Numbered from the stretch's first letter, positions 1 to 12,218 are shown. The stretch: 64,000 nucleotides of DNA from Aplysia californica (GCF_000002075.1 NW_004797311.1:1768636-1832635), one strand, 5' to 3'. Notes: generated by a model from the sequence alone, not told the origin. A program made the numbers and translations.

Positions 1-531
1 GGGGGGGATGGAAAGGGTCAGGAGGAGTTGGTGGGAGGTGAAAATATGACAAAAACGCAGTAGGCTACATTTGAAAAGGAACACAGTGAGGGAGTGGGGG
101 GAGGCAAGGTACTGCGAAAACTGGATATTAGAGAAGGTAAATTATGGAAGTTGCGTGGAATTAAAAGAGGGGGTGAGGGGTCGTAAAAGAAGGAGGGGGA
201 GGGGCGACTTCAGCAGGGGAGGGAGAGAGGGAGGGGAGGAACGGTGAAGTAATGGGTCACCACCACGGCTTGGTCACCACCGAGTGAGGACAACCGGCTA
301 CGTGCATCCACCACACATTGTCGTCCGGACCCCCGCAGTGACGTGGACTGTCTGTCCGGCCCAGTGTCTTGTGAAGTGATCGGTCCTCTTTTGTCCCAAA
401 GCCTGATTGTTTCTTCGGACATTTCACGACTCGATCGACCCCTCAAAACGATACCATGCCAAACAATACCACGTAGTTCACCATTGTGCTGCCGTTGTGG
501 GGGTACTTTTCTTACACTAGGCTCGTCGTAA

Positions 532-760
532 ACGTTTTTACGCCCCATCGATACAATTTAGTAGATCATTTAGTTGGGAGGCGAACTGTCGTCGACCCCG
601 CGGGTCAAACTGAGCTGAGTGAGGTACAGAATCCCCGCACAAAGAAGGAGGTACATGTATTTGGTTAAATTATAAACAAAACGTCCACACGAGGGAATTA
701 ACTCGCGTCTTCTGCCGCCCGCAACGGTTAAGAAGCTAAGAGCTGAGCCGTTACACAACA
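532..760 (-). repeat. SINE-like repeat, family D, copy 1 (diverged)
   Basis: This segment resembles 1937-2150. Both begin on the plus strand with a GTTTTTACGCCCC-like block and a 'gatcatttag...ggaggcg' block, and both end with a block like ACTCGCGTCTTCTGC. Read on the minus strand, the last block becomes the front and carries a tRNA-type B-box-like stretch (GAGTTAATTCC here). Copy 1 is the more diverged. A clear A box is not visible, so the tRNA origin is inferred. Confidence 0.4.
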
Positions 761-1220
761 CACACGGATTACATTAGGCTTAAGGTTTCTGAAAGAGTCG
801 GACACGGAGATCTGCTCAGCTCTGAGCTGGTCAGACAACTCACCAAGCGCAGATTTAATACAGGAGCCTTTTTCCGATGAACTCATCATGTAAAACATCT
901 CCACCTACGTACATACCAAACATATTTTTTAAAAACCAGAAGTATTATTATATCGCCCTTAGAATTGCTGCCCTCAATCAATACTTCGTCGCACAGATGT
1001 AGCGTTCACATAAGGCAGAAACTGATACGCCGCTCGTCTCTTTTGCTTACCCCAAGATGGCCAACGTGTAAGATGTTTGGTCCAGACATGCATGGTGAGC
1101 TAATCACTGGGATTGTTCTTTTTGTCTTTTTCACACATGAAGTCTGTTTCCCACTTCACAGTCTGAAAGAGATCGAGCCCTAATTTAATACATGTACATG
1201 TAGTTCGTTCTAGTCGGCAT

Positions 1221-1384
1221 TTTAGTTAGTTTTACGGCATTTGCAACACAAATAGCTCGCATAAATGCTGAAGATTAGAGGTGTTACAAGAGAGAAACAA
1301 ACATGAAAAAGGAGAGATAAGGACGAGAGATGTTTGATAGGAAAGAAAGAGCAAACCGCACCAGAGCACCCGCAAAACCACCCA
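1221..1384 (-). repeat. Short interspersed repeat, family C, copy 1
   Basis: One of at least six copies of a roughly 170-bp repeat in the window. Read on the minus strand it starts with a GGTGGTTGGCGGGTGCTCTG-like block, passes through a pyrimidine-rich middle, and ends with a 'CATATGACCTTATGCAGTTG'-like block followed by GTAAAAC. There is no tRNA head and no coding capacity. This copy is moderately diverged. Confidence 0.7.
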
Positions 1385-1936
1385 CTAATACATGTAAAAG
1401 GTCTTCTCGAACTTGACGGACAATTGCAAGTCCGGTATATCAGTATTAGTGTTACACGTAAAAGACACAGTGAATAAAAAACGGTCTTCTAAAGAAAAAT
1501 ATGGTTTTCAATACATTGTATTCTGTCCCGGTTTTGTTTTTGGGCGCTTTAAATGTCGTAATCAGCTTGCATTTCCACCGGTTTCGGTTCATGCAGGAAC
1601 TACCAAGTTTCAGGTCCGAAATGTTCTTGTACGTGTACCGGGTAACAGTAGAAGTTTTAAGCGCCATCAACCCTATCTAGATCTTTATGGATATACTTTA
1701 CTATTATTATAGCTTTACATTGCAATGGCCAGCTGGATGAGCACTTCTCGTCTCATCGAGTAAGTGACCAGGGTCAAATAACAGAATTCTTGGCACCAAT
1801 CGTGAACTTATCACAAGTGACTGATGGATTGTTTGTCCAAAATGAGCTTCGATATGTTGAGGTCGTTTGATAGCACACGATCCGTTTATGTTTAGAAATA
1901 AAACCGACGAAAGACCTAGCTAAATTATTTGTAGTT

Positions 1937-2150
1937 ATAGATGTTTTACGCCCCCATTGACACAGAATTAGACCATTTAGGAGGCGGGCGCCAATCTAAA
2001 CCCGGGATGAGAGAGGGGTTTACAACGCCCCAGCCCCAGCCTACAGACGGAAGAAATACTCGATAAAGAAACCCTCTTCGTACGAGAATCGAACTCACGT
2101 TTTCTGCGGGCGACGGAAAAATGCCTAAATTTCAACACCCGTTTAAGTAA
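1937..2150 (-). repeat. SINE-like repeat, family D, copy 2
   Basis: The better-kept member of the pair with 532-760. The minus strand contains GTGAGTTCGATTCTC, which fits the tRNA B box (RGTTCGANNC). It follows a block 'GTCGCCCGCAGAAAAC' that is shared in altered form with copy 1. The other end has TTTTACGCCCCCATTGACAC. No coding potential is seen. Confidence 0.45.
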
Positions 2151-2183
2151 ACACAAGTGAAATAAACGTAGGAAATCTGTTTT

Positions 2184-2364
2184 TTAGTTTAGTTTTAGTA
2201 GAGGTTTTACGCGCTCGCAACTGCATAAGGTCATATGAGCACCAGAAGATTAGTGGTGTTACAAGAGCGTAACAAACATAAAAAAGAAGAAGGGGAGATA
2301 AGGACGATATATGTTTGATAGGAAAGAAGAAGCAAACCACACCAGAGCACCCGCCAACCACCCA
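2184..2364 (-). repeat. Short interspersed repeat, family C, copy 2 (well preserved)
   Basis: A nearly full family C copy. On the minus strand it runs from TGGGTGGTTGGCGGGTGCTC to GCGAGCGCGTAAAACCTCTA and then a (AAACTA)n-type tail. It lies directly beside family D copy 2 and is among the least degraded members, so it is useful as a reference for the family. Confidence 0.75.
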
Positions 2365-4286
2365 CGTAGGAAATCGGGAAGCCCTCAGTTGAAGAAGCAG
2401 CTTTGTAGTATGTATTGGCTGGCCTATTTTGCTCTTGGGATTTGACAGTCGCTAAAGGAGTAATGTGAGAAGTCACTAGTTTGGCGAAAAACAGCCGAAT
2501 TGATTACTTACGGAGTGTACCACCAGGCAAAAATCATCTTACGTATATATGTGCAAGTACTGACAACTCAAAAATCCATCCAGACGGAGACAATGGTGAA
2601 GATTCAAGATGCTCAACAGCTTGGTTAAAAAAAGGCATATATAGTATCTTTTTGGGGCGGTGGTAGTGGGGACCATTACAGTTCGACACCTTATTAGTAC
2701 ATGTACAATGTATTACACAATGCTGGTTATATGAACATAGGGTACTTGGTACTTGGTGTAGGTCCAAGTCACTGTACCGAGATGAGAGACCGGGAAAGAA
2801 AACGTGCAAGGGTGATCAAAGCAAAAACAAAAAAAATAACATACCCCCAACAAAAACAACAAACAAACAAACAACAACAACAAAAAGTAGATTGAAAATT
2901 TTTTTTTTTACTCATGAGTGAGTTCGCTATGATCCTAACTAACTGCATCTCGGTGACGGGTTCAAATTGCAGCAAGAGTTGGATGTATACAGTAATACAT
3001 GGATCATGTAGAACTGACAACAAAAAGTGGAACAATGGGTCGAATTACAGAGAGGGACAGATTCTCGTACTATTTAATGAAGTACAAAGAGCGAGGCATT
3101 GACTATGACAGAGATGAAAGTAAAATCAAGCCTGTTCTTATAAAGTTAAGAAAAGGCAATGAAACGACGTTCCAGGATACCATCTCAACAGATGAATCGC
3201 ACCATTGGCTATCATACTATTTACTCTTTATATTCTTACTACTTACTACCAGATCTGACACAAAGATAATGGATCTCCTTTCATTTCCTGTCTAATGCCC
3301 TATCCTGTAAGAATCTGCTGGTGTTTCCCCGTCAACCACCTATTTCTATTCAGGTTTCCCAAACAAACTTCTATGAGTCTAACCCCCCACCCCGGCCTCG
3401 TTTGCTTTTATTTTTTCAATGAGAGCAAGATGTTCATAGCCATCATAGACTAGATCTATACCAGCCAAACCAAACGAACTAACGTATCTTCAGCAGAGAG
3501 CACTTATAAACTGATCTATTTTTTGTTTGAAACAGTACATAGCCTACAGTTATAATTCATTGCGCTATACTGGGTCAGTTCTGACATATTACATGTACAT
3601 TGTATGTCGTGAAAGACGCCATCACAATTAGTCTTGTCGTCGACTCCTTTCTTAAACGTTACGAAACACGCGGAAACAAACCGGGAGTAAATCTGGGTAG
3701 CTAGAGTGCGGCAATTCTCTGACGCCTGTCTCAAGAAAACAGCTGAGGTGTGTTCCCTGTGTGAAAAATGAGATCCATTTAATACGGTCGTGACAACACG
3801 CTGTCTGAAGAATAGAGCGAATAATATGAATATGACCTCCACAGTTCCAATTACGCAAGTCAAGTATGGGCAGGTATTTCAGTTTGTCAGTGTGTCAATC
3901 TCGCCACCCTCCCCCACCCCTCTTCTCTGTTCTTCCTGTTGTGCGAAACGTCACCAAATTCCAAAATAATAACCTATAGTTAAAGGAATCGTTGCAGCAA
4001 AAACAGCCAAAACTTTAAAAAACAAAAACAAAAAACCCCACAACAAACGTAATATAAAAAGACAAAATCCCCAAATACAACAGAACAAGAACAAGCAAAC
4101 AAAACAAGGAAAATCGAAAATGTACATCGCGAAAAGGAAGGACGGACTTATAATACAACCTGCCAGAAAAGCGAGGGCAAATCGTGGGTCGAGTCGAAAA
4201 CACTTTACAGTAATTCCTTTGTAAACGTTGTGACCCAACGAGAAAGAGAGAGAGGGTGGGGGGCGATAAGGGGAATAAGGGGAAGT

Positions 4287-4288
<2 letters not shown>

Positions 4289-4344
<56 letters not shown>

Positions 4345-4375
4345 CACCTGGAGAGAGAAGACAGAAAGATATATA

Positions 4376-4465
<90 letters not shown>

Positions 4466-4527
4466 AGAAAATGAGAGACGGGGGGGGGAGAAGGTAGACA
4501 GTGAATCACTATGTTAAATAATGGCTG

Positions 4528-4612
<85 letters not shown>

Positions 4613-4619
4613 AGAGAGA
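4289..4619. repeat. Compound (GA)n / (CT)n / (AT)n / (AG)n microsatellite
   Basis: Long (GA)n occupies about 4289-4343 and again 4531-4619. Between them (CT)n at about 4379-4408 runs straight into (AT)n at 4408-4430 and then (AG)n at 4431-4455, forming one large perfect palindrome. Open frames of 95-164 codons over this block are repeat artefacts. Confidence 0.95.
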
Positions 4620-5575
4620 TTTAAATGCCATTCACCTAATTAGCATAGCGGTGACGGCCGTAAACTTCACTCATTGCCACAACCCCCGACAAATGACAGA
4701 CAGCGGAGGGAAGATTGGCAACACGAAGAAGCGATTCCCACACTGTGGACCTACAGCTCTCCTCTAGTCACACCACCATGAATGCGTAATGTCACAGTAC
4801 ACACGATAACGGTCAAACTTCGCAAATAAGAGATACCCCCCCCCCCAAATAAAAAATAATAATACGGGTACAATGTATATTATATTAATAATCTCGGAGG
4901 AAAAAAAGTAAAAGACGATCTATATATATACATACGACGTATGAGAGTGCTCACTGAGACAATAGAATTTTATTCGTACGGATTGATCTGTTGGGAGAGT
5001 AAACAATTCGTACAAGCATGTACATGTATTTTGTATGCAGCTAGATCATATCATGAGTGTCCGAGTGTTTGGCGTTGGATGAAATGTGAGAAGCCGACCT
5101 CTGACCTTAAAAGCAGAACAGTCGACAGCTTACGCCAACGACAGACCAAAAATAGGTTTTCTACAGTGGAAGAGGAATGCGGCAACGCAAACAGACGGTG
5201 TCGTTATAACTGAAACAAGGACTATGAAATAATGGTAATAATAATAATAATAATAGCAAATTATTTCATAAACGAGAAGAATTAAAACATACAGTAATGG
5301 AATGATCCGTTCAAAGCAGCGGGGGAGGTTGTCTTGTTGTATGGGCGCACAAGTGTCTGCATGGCATGACTGAATGCACTGTGAACTTTGTTGTGAATAC
5401 CGGGTAAAACACAAACAACGTGTAACCTGTACACTCATGCAGGCACTTGTGCTCTGAGAGAAAGAGTCGGCCTCGCGGTTACAATGATTGCAGGTTGCTA
5501 ATGGCTGTGCATGTAATTAAAAAAAAAATTCTTTAAAGGAGTTGTGAAATGGAGAGCAGAAGAAACAGACAGGTG

Positions 5576-5578
<3 letters not shown>

Positions 5579-5630
<52 letters not shown>
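5579..5630. repeat. (GA)n microsatellite
   Basis: About 26 uninterrupted AG units with no associated gene. Confidence 0.95.
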
Positions 5631-5634
<4 letters not shown>

Positions 5635-5666
5635 CATGGGACACTTCAAAGCATAGAATTTTATAG

Positions 5667-5808
5667 AAAGTATTTTACGGCACTTGAGACACAATTAGGT
5701 CACATAAGTACCGAAGATTAGAGGTGTTTGTTACAAGAGACTCATAAACACACAAAACGAGAAGATAAGAAAAATCAAATCACACCAGAGCACCCGCCAA
5801 CCACCCAC
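5667..5808 (-). repeat. Short interspersed repeat, family C, copy 3
   Basis: A shortened and diverged copy. The front block (minus strand GGTGGTTGGCGGGTGCTCTG) is intact, while the middle has small gaps relative to the copy at 2184-2364. Confidence 0.65.
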
Positions 5809-6470
5809 CAGCATTGACTGTTGCATACAACAAGTGAATTGTGTATGTTAAGTTCCAGTTGCCGTCTCTATAGGCCCACACTGTGTAAACAACAACAATC
5901 TTGTTTTTAACAAATCAAAATTTTACACCAGTCCATAGGTGGTCCTTCCATAAAACAATAGATTGTTCCTTACGAAGAAATAAAATGCATCATGTAGGCC
6001 TTATGTTGTACCCATTTCAGTGCCACATACTCAGGGGAGACCCTCACGTCAAAAACAAAAGGTTATAGAGGGCAGGAAGACAACAGATGTAGGTCACAGA
6101 ATAAAACGGTGACCGTTTGATCTTTCTAGACCTCTAAATATAGGTCACTAATGTTCAACATGTGTATCCCTAATATGAAATGCTCTGGAAAACATGTCAT
6201 GTGTATGCTAATGAAGGCATAAGGAGAGTAATAATAAGGACAATATAAGCAGTTATTATTTACCAAGCCTTTCCAGCTGGCAGAGATTTAGCTCAAGGTT
6301 GTGACCTTACACACATGATTAATGCGGTTGCCAGACCAGTGGTTACTAATCGCAATATTGGGCGAGTCATGCTGCTTCACATCTTTCTACTGGTCCGACC
6401 ATCTATCCAAATATTCTACAAGTACATAACTAGGCAAGCTTAAAGTGGAATTAGAAAAAGTGCAATTAAA

Positions 6471-6639
6471 GCTAGTTTAGTTTATTAAGTTTTACAGCAC
6501 TTGCAACACATATAGATCATACAAATGCTGAAGATTAGAGGTGTTGCTAGAGAGTAACATACAAAGAGAAAGAAGAGATGATTGATAAGGATGCAATGAT
6601 AAGGAGTAAATCACACCAGAGCACCTGTCAACCACCCAC
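6471..6639 (-). repeat. Short interspersed repeat, family C, copy 4
   Basis: Starts on the minus strand with GGTTGACAGGTGCTCTGGTG and ends with GTAAAAC and a TAAACTAAACTA-like tail. It is moderately diverged. It is the fourth copy in the first 7 kb, all four in the same orientation. Confidence 0.65.
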
Positions 6640-8293
6640 AACTGATGTCAGGTAAGAGACAGTTTTGCTTTAAGAGCGTATAGACTATTGTCATACATAA
6701 TGTACCAGCGGCCAGCCACCTGCGATTTAGAAAGTCCTCTCACTCTCAATTATTTATTCAGACCAGCGTGACTCAGTTGTAGAAACAAACGTAGCACGAC
6801 TGGCCTGATTACATTACTAAAACTAAGAGGTGTGGGCAAGTATGTTCATCTTCAAATTTTCCACAAAAGCACTTTTTCTAAACCAGTGCGATAAGCTTAC
6901 GGGGGCTTACCCCCCCAACCTTTTCATATGAAAAGAGCCACGATACACATATTACCACTGTATGTCAGGACGAACAAGCCTTAACTAAATACAAATGAAT
7001 CACACACGAGGAAAATATGGCAATTGCAAACATCATCTATTAGATTCAAGTAAGTAACATGCAATGGTCGAGCGTATATACAAGAACAGTTTAATGACTC
7101 AAGTTTTTGATCATCAAGGCACATAGTGAGCACTGTCGCTCAAATCAGCAGGTATTTTCTTGCATCCCCAGCTTTGTTTTGTATTTGAATAAAGAGAAGA
7201 ACATCGACACAAAAATAGTCATTTAGAGCAGGGAAAAAGTAAGACAGACAGACAGAAACAACATAGGGGAAGTTAAGAAGTCTGACTTACCAGTGGCGCT
7301 CTCCAACCAACCCCAAGGACTGACAAATCAAACCGGTGGTAGAATTGATACATGCTTTTGTAACGTAGTTTTCACAAAGCACATATGACAAAAGATATTT
7401 TCTTTGAACTAGCAAAAAAATGATGACAAAGTAAAGAGGCAGGACCCACTGTGACAAGCTCCCCAAAACCTTTAATAATTGATGTTTTCACCATGCACAT
7501 TACTTTGCCTGTCTTAACTCCTTGATCTCTGGCAAGCCGCTCTTAAATTGGCAATTGCCGAAAACAGGTCTCTTTTGCAGAAAACAGGTCTTTTTTGCCG
7601 GTTTAACTATCAAATAAAAGAGGGTCCTGGTATTGTGGGTTTACCTCCATCGGAGACAACGAGTTAAACCATACAGACTTTGGCACAGAACAAGCTGATA
7701 ATCAAGATTATTTCACTCCACACATCCATGACACATTCCTTTCATTTATGTTACCCCCAACAAAATTACACAGACGCTATGATATAATGTAATGCAAGGA
7801 AGAATTTTAAAAGGAGACATAATGACAGTGACAGAGAAATCAAGAAGAATTAACATATATGTATGACCTGCCAGTGGATTGTCCACTTGTTAGGACATTC
7901 TTACAAAATAATATATGTGAAATAAAACACAATGTCTTGTCAATATCTTGCACTGGCAGTAAAAAAACCCAACCCAAACACTCTTTCATCCTTTACATTT
8001 ACAAAAAAAAGGTCTCCACACACAAGATGTACAATGTCAAAGTGGCAATTGATTTCATAAATTTGTGAAAAATATTTTTAATTTTGACAATAATTGTTTG
8101 TGATTCAAAACAAACCAATTATTTTTTTGGGGGGGAAACCGTTGATGTAACATTTGAAACTTTTTAGGACATAGTGGTTTTCTCATTACAAGTTGAATAA
8201 GAGTGAAACATAAAATAATCTTATAAGTCTTCTCAATTTTCCTAACTCCCCCCAATTGATGTCCCCAGTCAAAAGGCACATACTTAAAATACT

Positions 8294-10552
8294 ATGTCTT
8301 TAACAACAATGCTTCACCTAAACAGTTTGCTATTAAATGAATGTGTTCGTAACTATTCATTCTATGAGCATCAGCCATTTAGCACAAATAGCTATACGTA
8401 CATCAAACCACAAGTCGCCGCTGGAAATCGTCTAAAGTATGAAGTTAGCCTTCTGAAAGACCCAGTAAAGAAGAATGAGTTCAAGTTGGAACTGAAGAAC
8501 AGATTTCAAGCCCTTCAAGATCTGGAAGAATGTGAAGTCAACGAACACTGGGATAAGTTAAGAGAGGCAGTAAATGCAACTTGCCAGAGCACCCTAGGAC
8601 CCAAAGACAACACCAGGAACGAATGGATTTCACAGGATTCTCTAGACAAAGTCAAAAGAAGAAGAGAGCTGAAGGCCCAAGTCAACAACAACCGCACCCG
8701 AACTGAGAAACTCGCTGCACAACAAGAGTACACCGAAGTAAACCGGGAGGTAAAGAATTCCATCAAGAAGGACAAGAATACCTACCTGAATGGCTTGGCT
8801 GAAAAGGCAGAGAAAGCAGCAACAGACGGGCACTTCAGGATTGTACACCAGACTACAAGAACTCTTTCAGGTAGGTTCAGCAAGCCCACTCTACCAGTGA
8901 AAGACAAAGAAGGAAAGACTATCTTCAACCCAGAGGGGCAACTTAACCGATGGAGAGAACACTTTGATCAACTACTGAACAGACCACCTCCAGAAAACCA
9001 ACCAGAAATTCTTCCAGCCAGAAATGACCTCCCAATAGACACGGAACCACCTTCAAGAGAGGAAATTGCAGCCGCTATAAAAACACTGAAGTCCCACAAG
9101 GCAGCTGGTCCCGACCATATACCACCGGAAGCCCTTAAAGCAGAGAAAGATACGTTTGTGGAATTTCTATATGCTCTATTTGAAAAAGTTTGGCAAAAGG
9201 AGGAAATACCATCAGACTGGAAGGAAGGCCACCTAATCAAGCTGCTAAAGAAAGGAGACCTCAGCAACTGTAACAACTACAGAGGCATTACACTCCTTTC
9301 CATACCTGGGAAAGTCTTCAACAGAATCAAGCTGGCAACGGATGAGAAGCTTCGAGGAAACCAGGCAGGATTCCGCAAAAACCGATCATGTGTGGACCAG
9401 ATCGCTACTCTATGTATCATTGTTGAGCAATCGCTTGAATGGAATTCACCACTCGTGGTCAACTTCATTGACTATGAAAAGGCGTTTGACAGCGTGGACA
9501 GGGAAACTCTGTGGAAACTCATGCGGCATTTTGGAATACCTGAGAAAATCGTCAAGCTTGTGAAGGCCACCTATGATGGAATAAGCTGCCAAGTCTTCCA
9601 CGAAGGACAACTCTCAGAACCATTCCGGGTACAGACAGGAGTGCGACAAGGATGCTTGCTCTCACCTTTTCTCTTCATACTGGCAATTGACTGGATCATG
9701 AAAGAAGCCACCAGAGGCAAACGTAATGGAATACAATGGATCCCTTGGCAGCAGCTGGACGACTTGGACTTCGCCGATGACCTTGCACTGCTCTCTCACA
9801 CACATGCTCAGATGCAAGAAAAGACCAAGGAACTCAACAGCCTATCAAGGAGTGTTGGCCTACGTATACATCCAGGCAAGTCAAAAGTAGTGAAGCTAGG
9901 AAAAGTTTCAAACCTTGCTGTGACAGTGGAAGACACTCCCCTTGAAGAAGTGGACTCCTTTACCTACCTTGGAAGTGTCATCAATGGTAAAGGTGGAACC
10001 GAGGCAGATGTTAAAGCAAGAACCGCCAAGGCAAGGTCAGCCTTCAAGCAATTATCAAAAGTCTGGAAAGCAAGCAACATCTCACTGTGCACCAAGATTC
10101 GACTTTTTAACTCCAACGTCAAGTCTGTGCTCCTCTACGGCTGCGAAACTTGGAAGACAACGAAGACAGTACTGAATAAGGTCCAGACTTTCATCAACAG
10201 ATGTATGAGGAGTATTTTAAGAATTAAGTGGCAGGATAGAATAAGAAATGAAGAGCTGTGGGAAATGACAGGACAAAAGGATATAGAAGTAGAAATAGGA
10301 CTAAGAAAGTGGCGATGGATGGGGCACACCTTAAGAAAGCCCAGCGGAAACATCACAAGACAGTCACTGCAGTGGAACCCCCAGGGAGCACCAGGCAGGG
10401 GTAGGCCACGGGAAACATGGAGGAGATGCGTGGAAAGGGACATGAGAGAAATGAAGCTCACTTGGAACGAGCTTGGAAGGATGGCTCAGGACAGAGATAA
10501 ATGGAAGAAGCCTGTATGTGGCCTATACCCTGCCAGGGGTGAAAGGCATTGA
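8294..10552 (+). CDS. Reverse transcriptase of a non-LTR retrotransposon (LINE), N-terminal part missing
   Basis: An open frame of 752 codons encodes the reverse transcriptase and C-terminal part of a LINE. Visible RT motifs are KSHKAAGPDHIPPEALK (about residues 267-283), NNYRGITLLS, NQAGFRKNRSCVDQI, FIDYEKAFDS (residues 391-400, first catalytic Asp), TGVRQGCLLSP, and FADD (residues 493-496), the catalytic box. The C-terminal region has LLYGCETW and a GRPRETWRR stretch common in invertebrate LINEs. The usual N-terminal AP-type endonuclease is absent. Similarity seems to begin near residue 45 (RLKYEVSLLKDP), so the first 40 or so codons, including the Met, are probably chance upstream sequence. 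There are no internal stops in roughly 700 codons, which suggests a young insertion. The clade is not certain; RTE-like is my best guess from the very short 3' end. Confidence 0.88.
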   Translation: MSLTTMLHLNSLLLNECVRNYSFYEHQPFSTNSYTYIKPQVAAGNRLKYEVSLLKDPVKKNEFKLELKNRFQALQDLEECEVNEHWDKLREAVNATCQSTLGPKDNTRNEWISQDSLDKVKRRRELKAQVNNNRTRTEKLAAQQEYTEVNREVKNSIKKDKNTYLNGLAEKAEKAATDGHFRIVHQTTRTLSGRFSKPTLPVKDKEGKTIFNPEGQLNRWREHFDQLLNRPPPENQPEILPARNDLPIDTEPPSREEIAAAIKTLKSHKAAGPDHIPPEALKAEKDTFVEFLYALFEKVWQKEEIPSDWKEGHLIKLLKKGDLSNCNNYRGITLLSIPGKVFNRIKLATDEKLRGNQAGFRKNRSCVDQIATLCIIVEQSLEWNSPLVVNFIDYEKAFDSVDRETLWKLMRHFGIPEKIVKLVKATYDGISCQVFHEGQLSEPFRVQTGVRQGCLLSPFLFILAIDWIMKEATRGKRNGIQWIPWQQLDDLDFADDLALLSHTHAQMQEKTKELNSLSRSVGLRIHPGKSKVVKLGKVSNLAVTVEDTPLEEVDSFTYLGSVINGKGGTEADVKARTAKARSAFKQLSKVWKASNISLCTKIRLFNSNVKSVLLYGCETWKTTKTVLNKVQTFINRCMRSILRIKWQDRIRNEELWEMTGQKDIEVEIGLRKWRWMGHTLRKPSGNITRQSLQWNPQGAPGRGRPRETWRRCVERDMREMKLTWNELGRMAQDRDKWKKPVCGLYPARGERH

Positions 10553-10561
10553 TGATGATGA
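8414..10561 (+). mobile_element. 5'-truncated LINE insertion
   Basis: The element body appears to start inside the linker between the lost endonuclease and the RT, a usual result of incomplete reverse transcription. Its 3' end comes almost at once after the stop codon, as a short GAT-repeat tail (TGATGATGATGA). A short 3' UTR ending in simple repeats is typical of RTE-clade elements. The 5' boundary is approximate and I could not identify a target-site duplication. Confidence 0.75.
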
Positions 10562-11905
10562 CATCAAACCAGAGTCGTGACTAAGCAAGAAAGGACATCA
10601 ATTGTCATTTCAAATACTTGCAACACGTGTCCAACACAGTCACAACATTTGACAATCCCTTGTCAATTAAACGTAATAGTAATGTACACATAATTATTTA
10701 TGGAAACAAAGATGCTTTTACAGAAAAAAATTGCTGCACTTTTTACAGCAATAAATAGATCAACCTCATGTTTGAAACTTTATGATTTAAAAAGAAAAAA
10801 AAGCATTCAACATGATATAGTATATATGAAAAAAGTTTACATATTATGGTTAGGCTGTATTTCAATATTATGGCCACACCTTTATTTTGCCTTTTCCAGG
10901 GGCTCTTTGACATATATGGGCCAAGAAAATACAGAAAAGCAAAAAATGTTGAACATGAACAAGAGACTCAAGTACAGGCAAGGCACCTGATCCTCTATTA
11001 CCTGTTGAACTCAAAACTCCATACACTGATATCACAGACACTCATTTTCAATACCAGACAGGCTTAAGGTGGGAGATCTTTATATAAACGACACTCTTTA
11101 TAATTAATTCCACAATTACTTCAGTATAACAAAGTTCTGTGAACCCATAGTGCACCCTCTTAACCAGTGTACTAGTGCTGTGTGAAAGCTTCAGGATCTA
11201 GAGACTTGGGTCCTATATATTTTTATCTTCTTTATCAGTACAGAAAGGGGTGGTGCAAAGGGTCAACGCTGACCAGAAATTCAATAAATAGATTTTGACT
11301 ACAAGCTCTCATCTGGCGGTGGGTAAAACTGACAACTAACTCACAAAGTTCTTTGCTGCACCTCTCAAAATGAGAAATACAGACCCTTCATTTTGAAACC
11401 CCAAAAAGATAGAGAGTTACAAATAAAGTACTGTCGAATCTAATGTAACGGCCACTTGTCTTAAGAAGACAATCATCTGTACAAACTGCAACTACCCCTC
11501 TTGAGTTTTTTCTACATTATAGTGATACTGTCAAAGGCATTCACCTGTCTAAGACAACAAACACTTTCTCCCTGACATTGGGTGACCATTTTGGACAATA
11601 ACTGGTCTACCTATATATCTTTCTTTCCCATCATTTGAAAATGAAAAAAACCCAACAAAACAAAATAAACAAATCAAGCAGATCATATCGTGTGAGATTC
11701 TTGTGCAGTGGCGAATACAAAGTCTCAAGAACCGATCTTCTGATCTCAGATGATTTGACTTCAAACAAAAAACTGCTAGTTACCTTAACAGGAAAAAAAA
11801 ATTATCACATATAACTATTTTGAGTTGAATAAATATTTACAAGTAGAGCTATTTATTTACTTGTAGTAAGCAAAAAGCTATAAACCCCACAACCTGAAAG
11901 GCAAG
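10562..11905. other. Non-coding region downstream of gamma-tubulin
   Basis: AT-rich, with no supported gene. A diverged relative of the MITE at 23246-23398 begins near 11427. The rest holds nothing recognisable. Confidence 0.5.
11427..11600. mobile_element. Degraded pogo-like MITE fragment
   Basis: It starts with TACTGTCGAATCTAATGTAA and contains 'gacaatcatctgtacaaac' and a following ACTGTCAA block. These match in order the internal sequence of the MITE at 23246-23398 ('gacaatcgtctgtacaaac', then GACACTGTCAA). The right end is not clear. Confidence 0.45.
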
Positions 11906-11932
11906 TTTATTTGACTATGAATTCTTTTTATT
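11906..11932 (-). promoter_or_regulatory. Candidate poly(A) signals for gamma-tubulin
   Basis: Two AATAAA hexamers on the minus strand, at 11927-11932 and 11906-11911, lie 700-740 bases past the last coding exon. They would fit a 3' UTR or a further 3' exon. Which one is used cannot be told from sequence. Confidence 0.4.
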
Positions 11933-12218
11933 GAAAGGATTTTTTGCGAAATATTTTGAACAACTTATTCTTAACAGTGAAACTCGAGCATGTATGATTT
12001 CTATTGCCATAACGCAATTTAAAAAACCATCATTTAAACTTTTAATATTAACATCTATCCAGGGGCTGGCGACATCTAATCTATCAGCCATATGGCTGAG
12101 TATCCACAGCTCTCCTTTTGTAGTTGCTCCCAGACAAAGATACACATCAAGGCGCTGTCAAGTCAGGTGGCAGGAGTATGCATAGCTTGCGTGTTGTGTA
12201 AATCAACAGAATATTTCT

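Larger units (their letters stand above)
1..8293. other. Intergenic region, repeat-rich, no host gene seen
   Basis: No reading frame here resembles a known protein or joins to another across plausible splice sites. The first 250 bases are purine-rich. The rest is AT-rich DNA carrying the SINE-like repeats and microsatellites listed separately. Between those repeats I see nothing I can name. Short open frames at 210-548, 1413-1712, 3516-3863 and 4941-5213 are unsupported. Confidence 0.6.

Noticed and set aside
4015-4517. Open frames of 70-164 codons on both strands
   Set aside because: They translate GA/CT/AT repeats and have no protein-like composition.
11915-12145. A 76-codon minus-strand frame as a continuation of gamma-tubulin
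   Set aside because: It does not resemble any tubulin tail and more likely lies in the 3' UTR.
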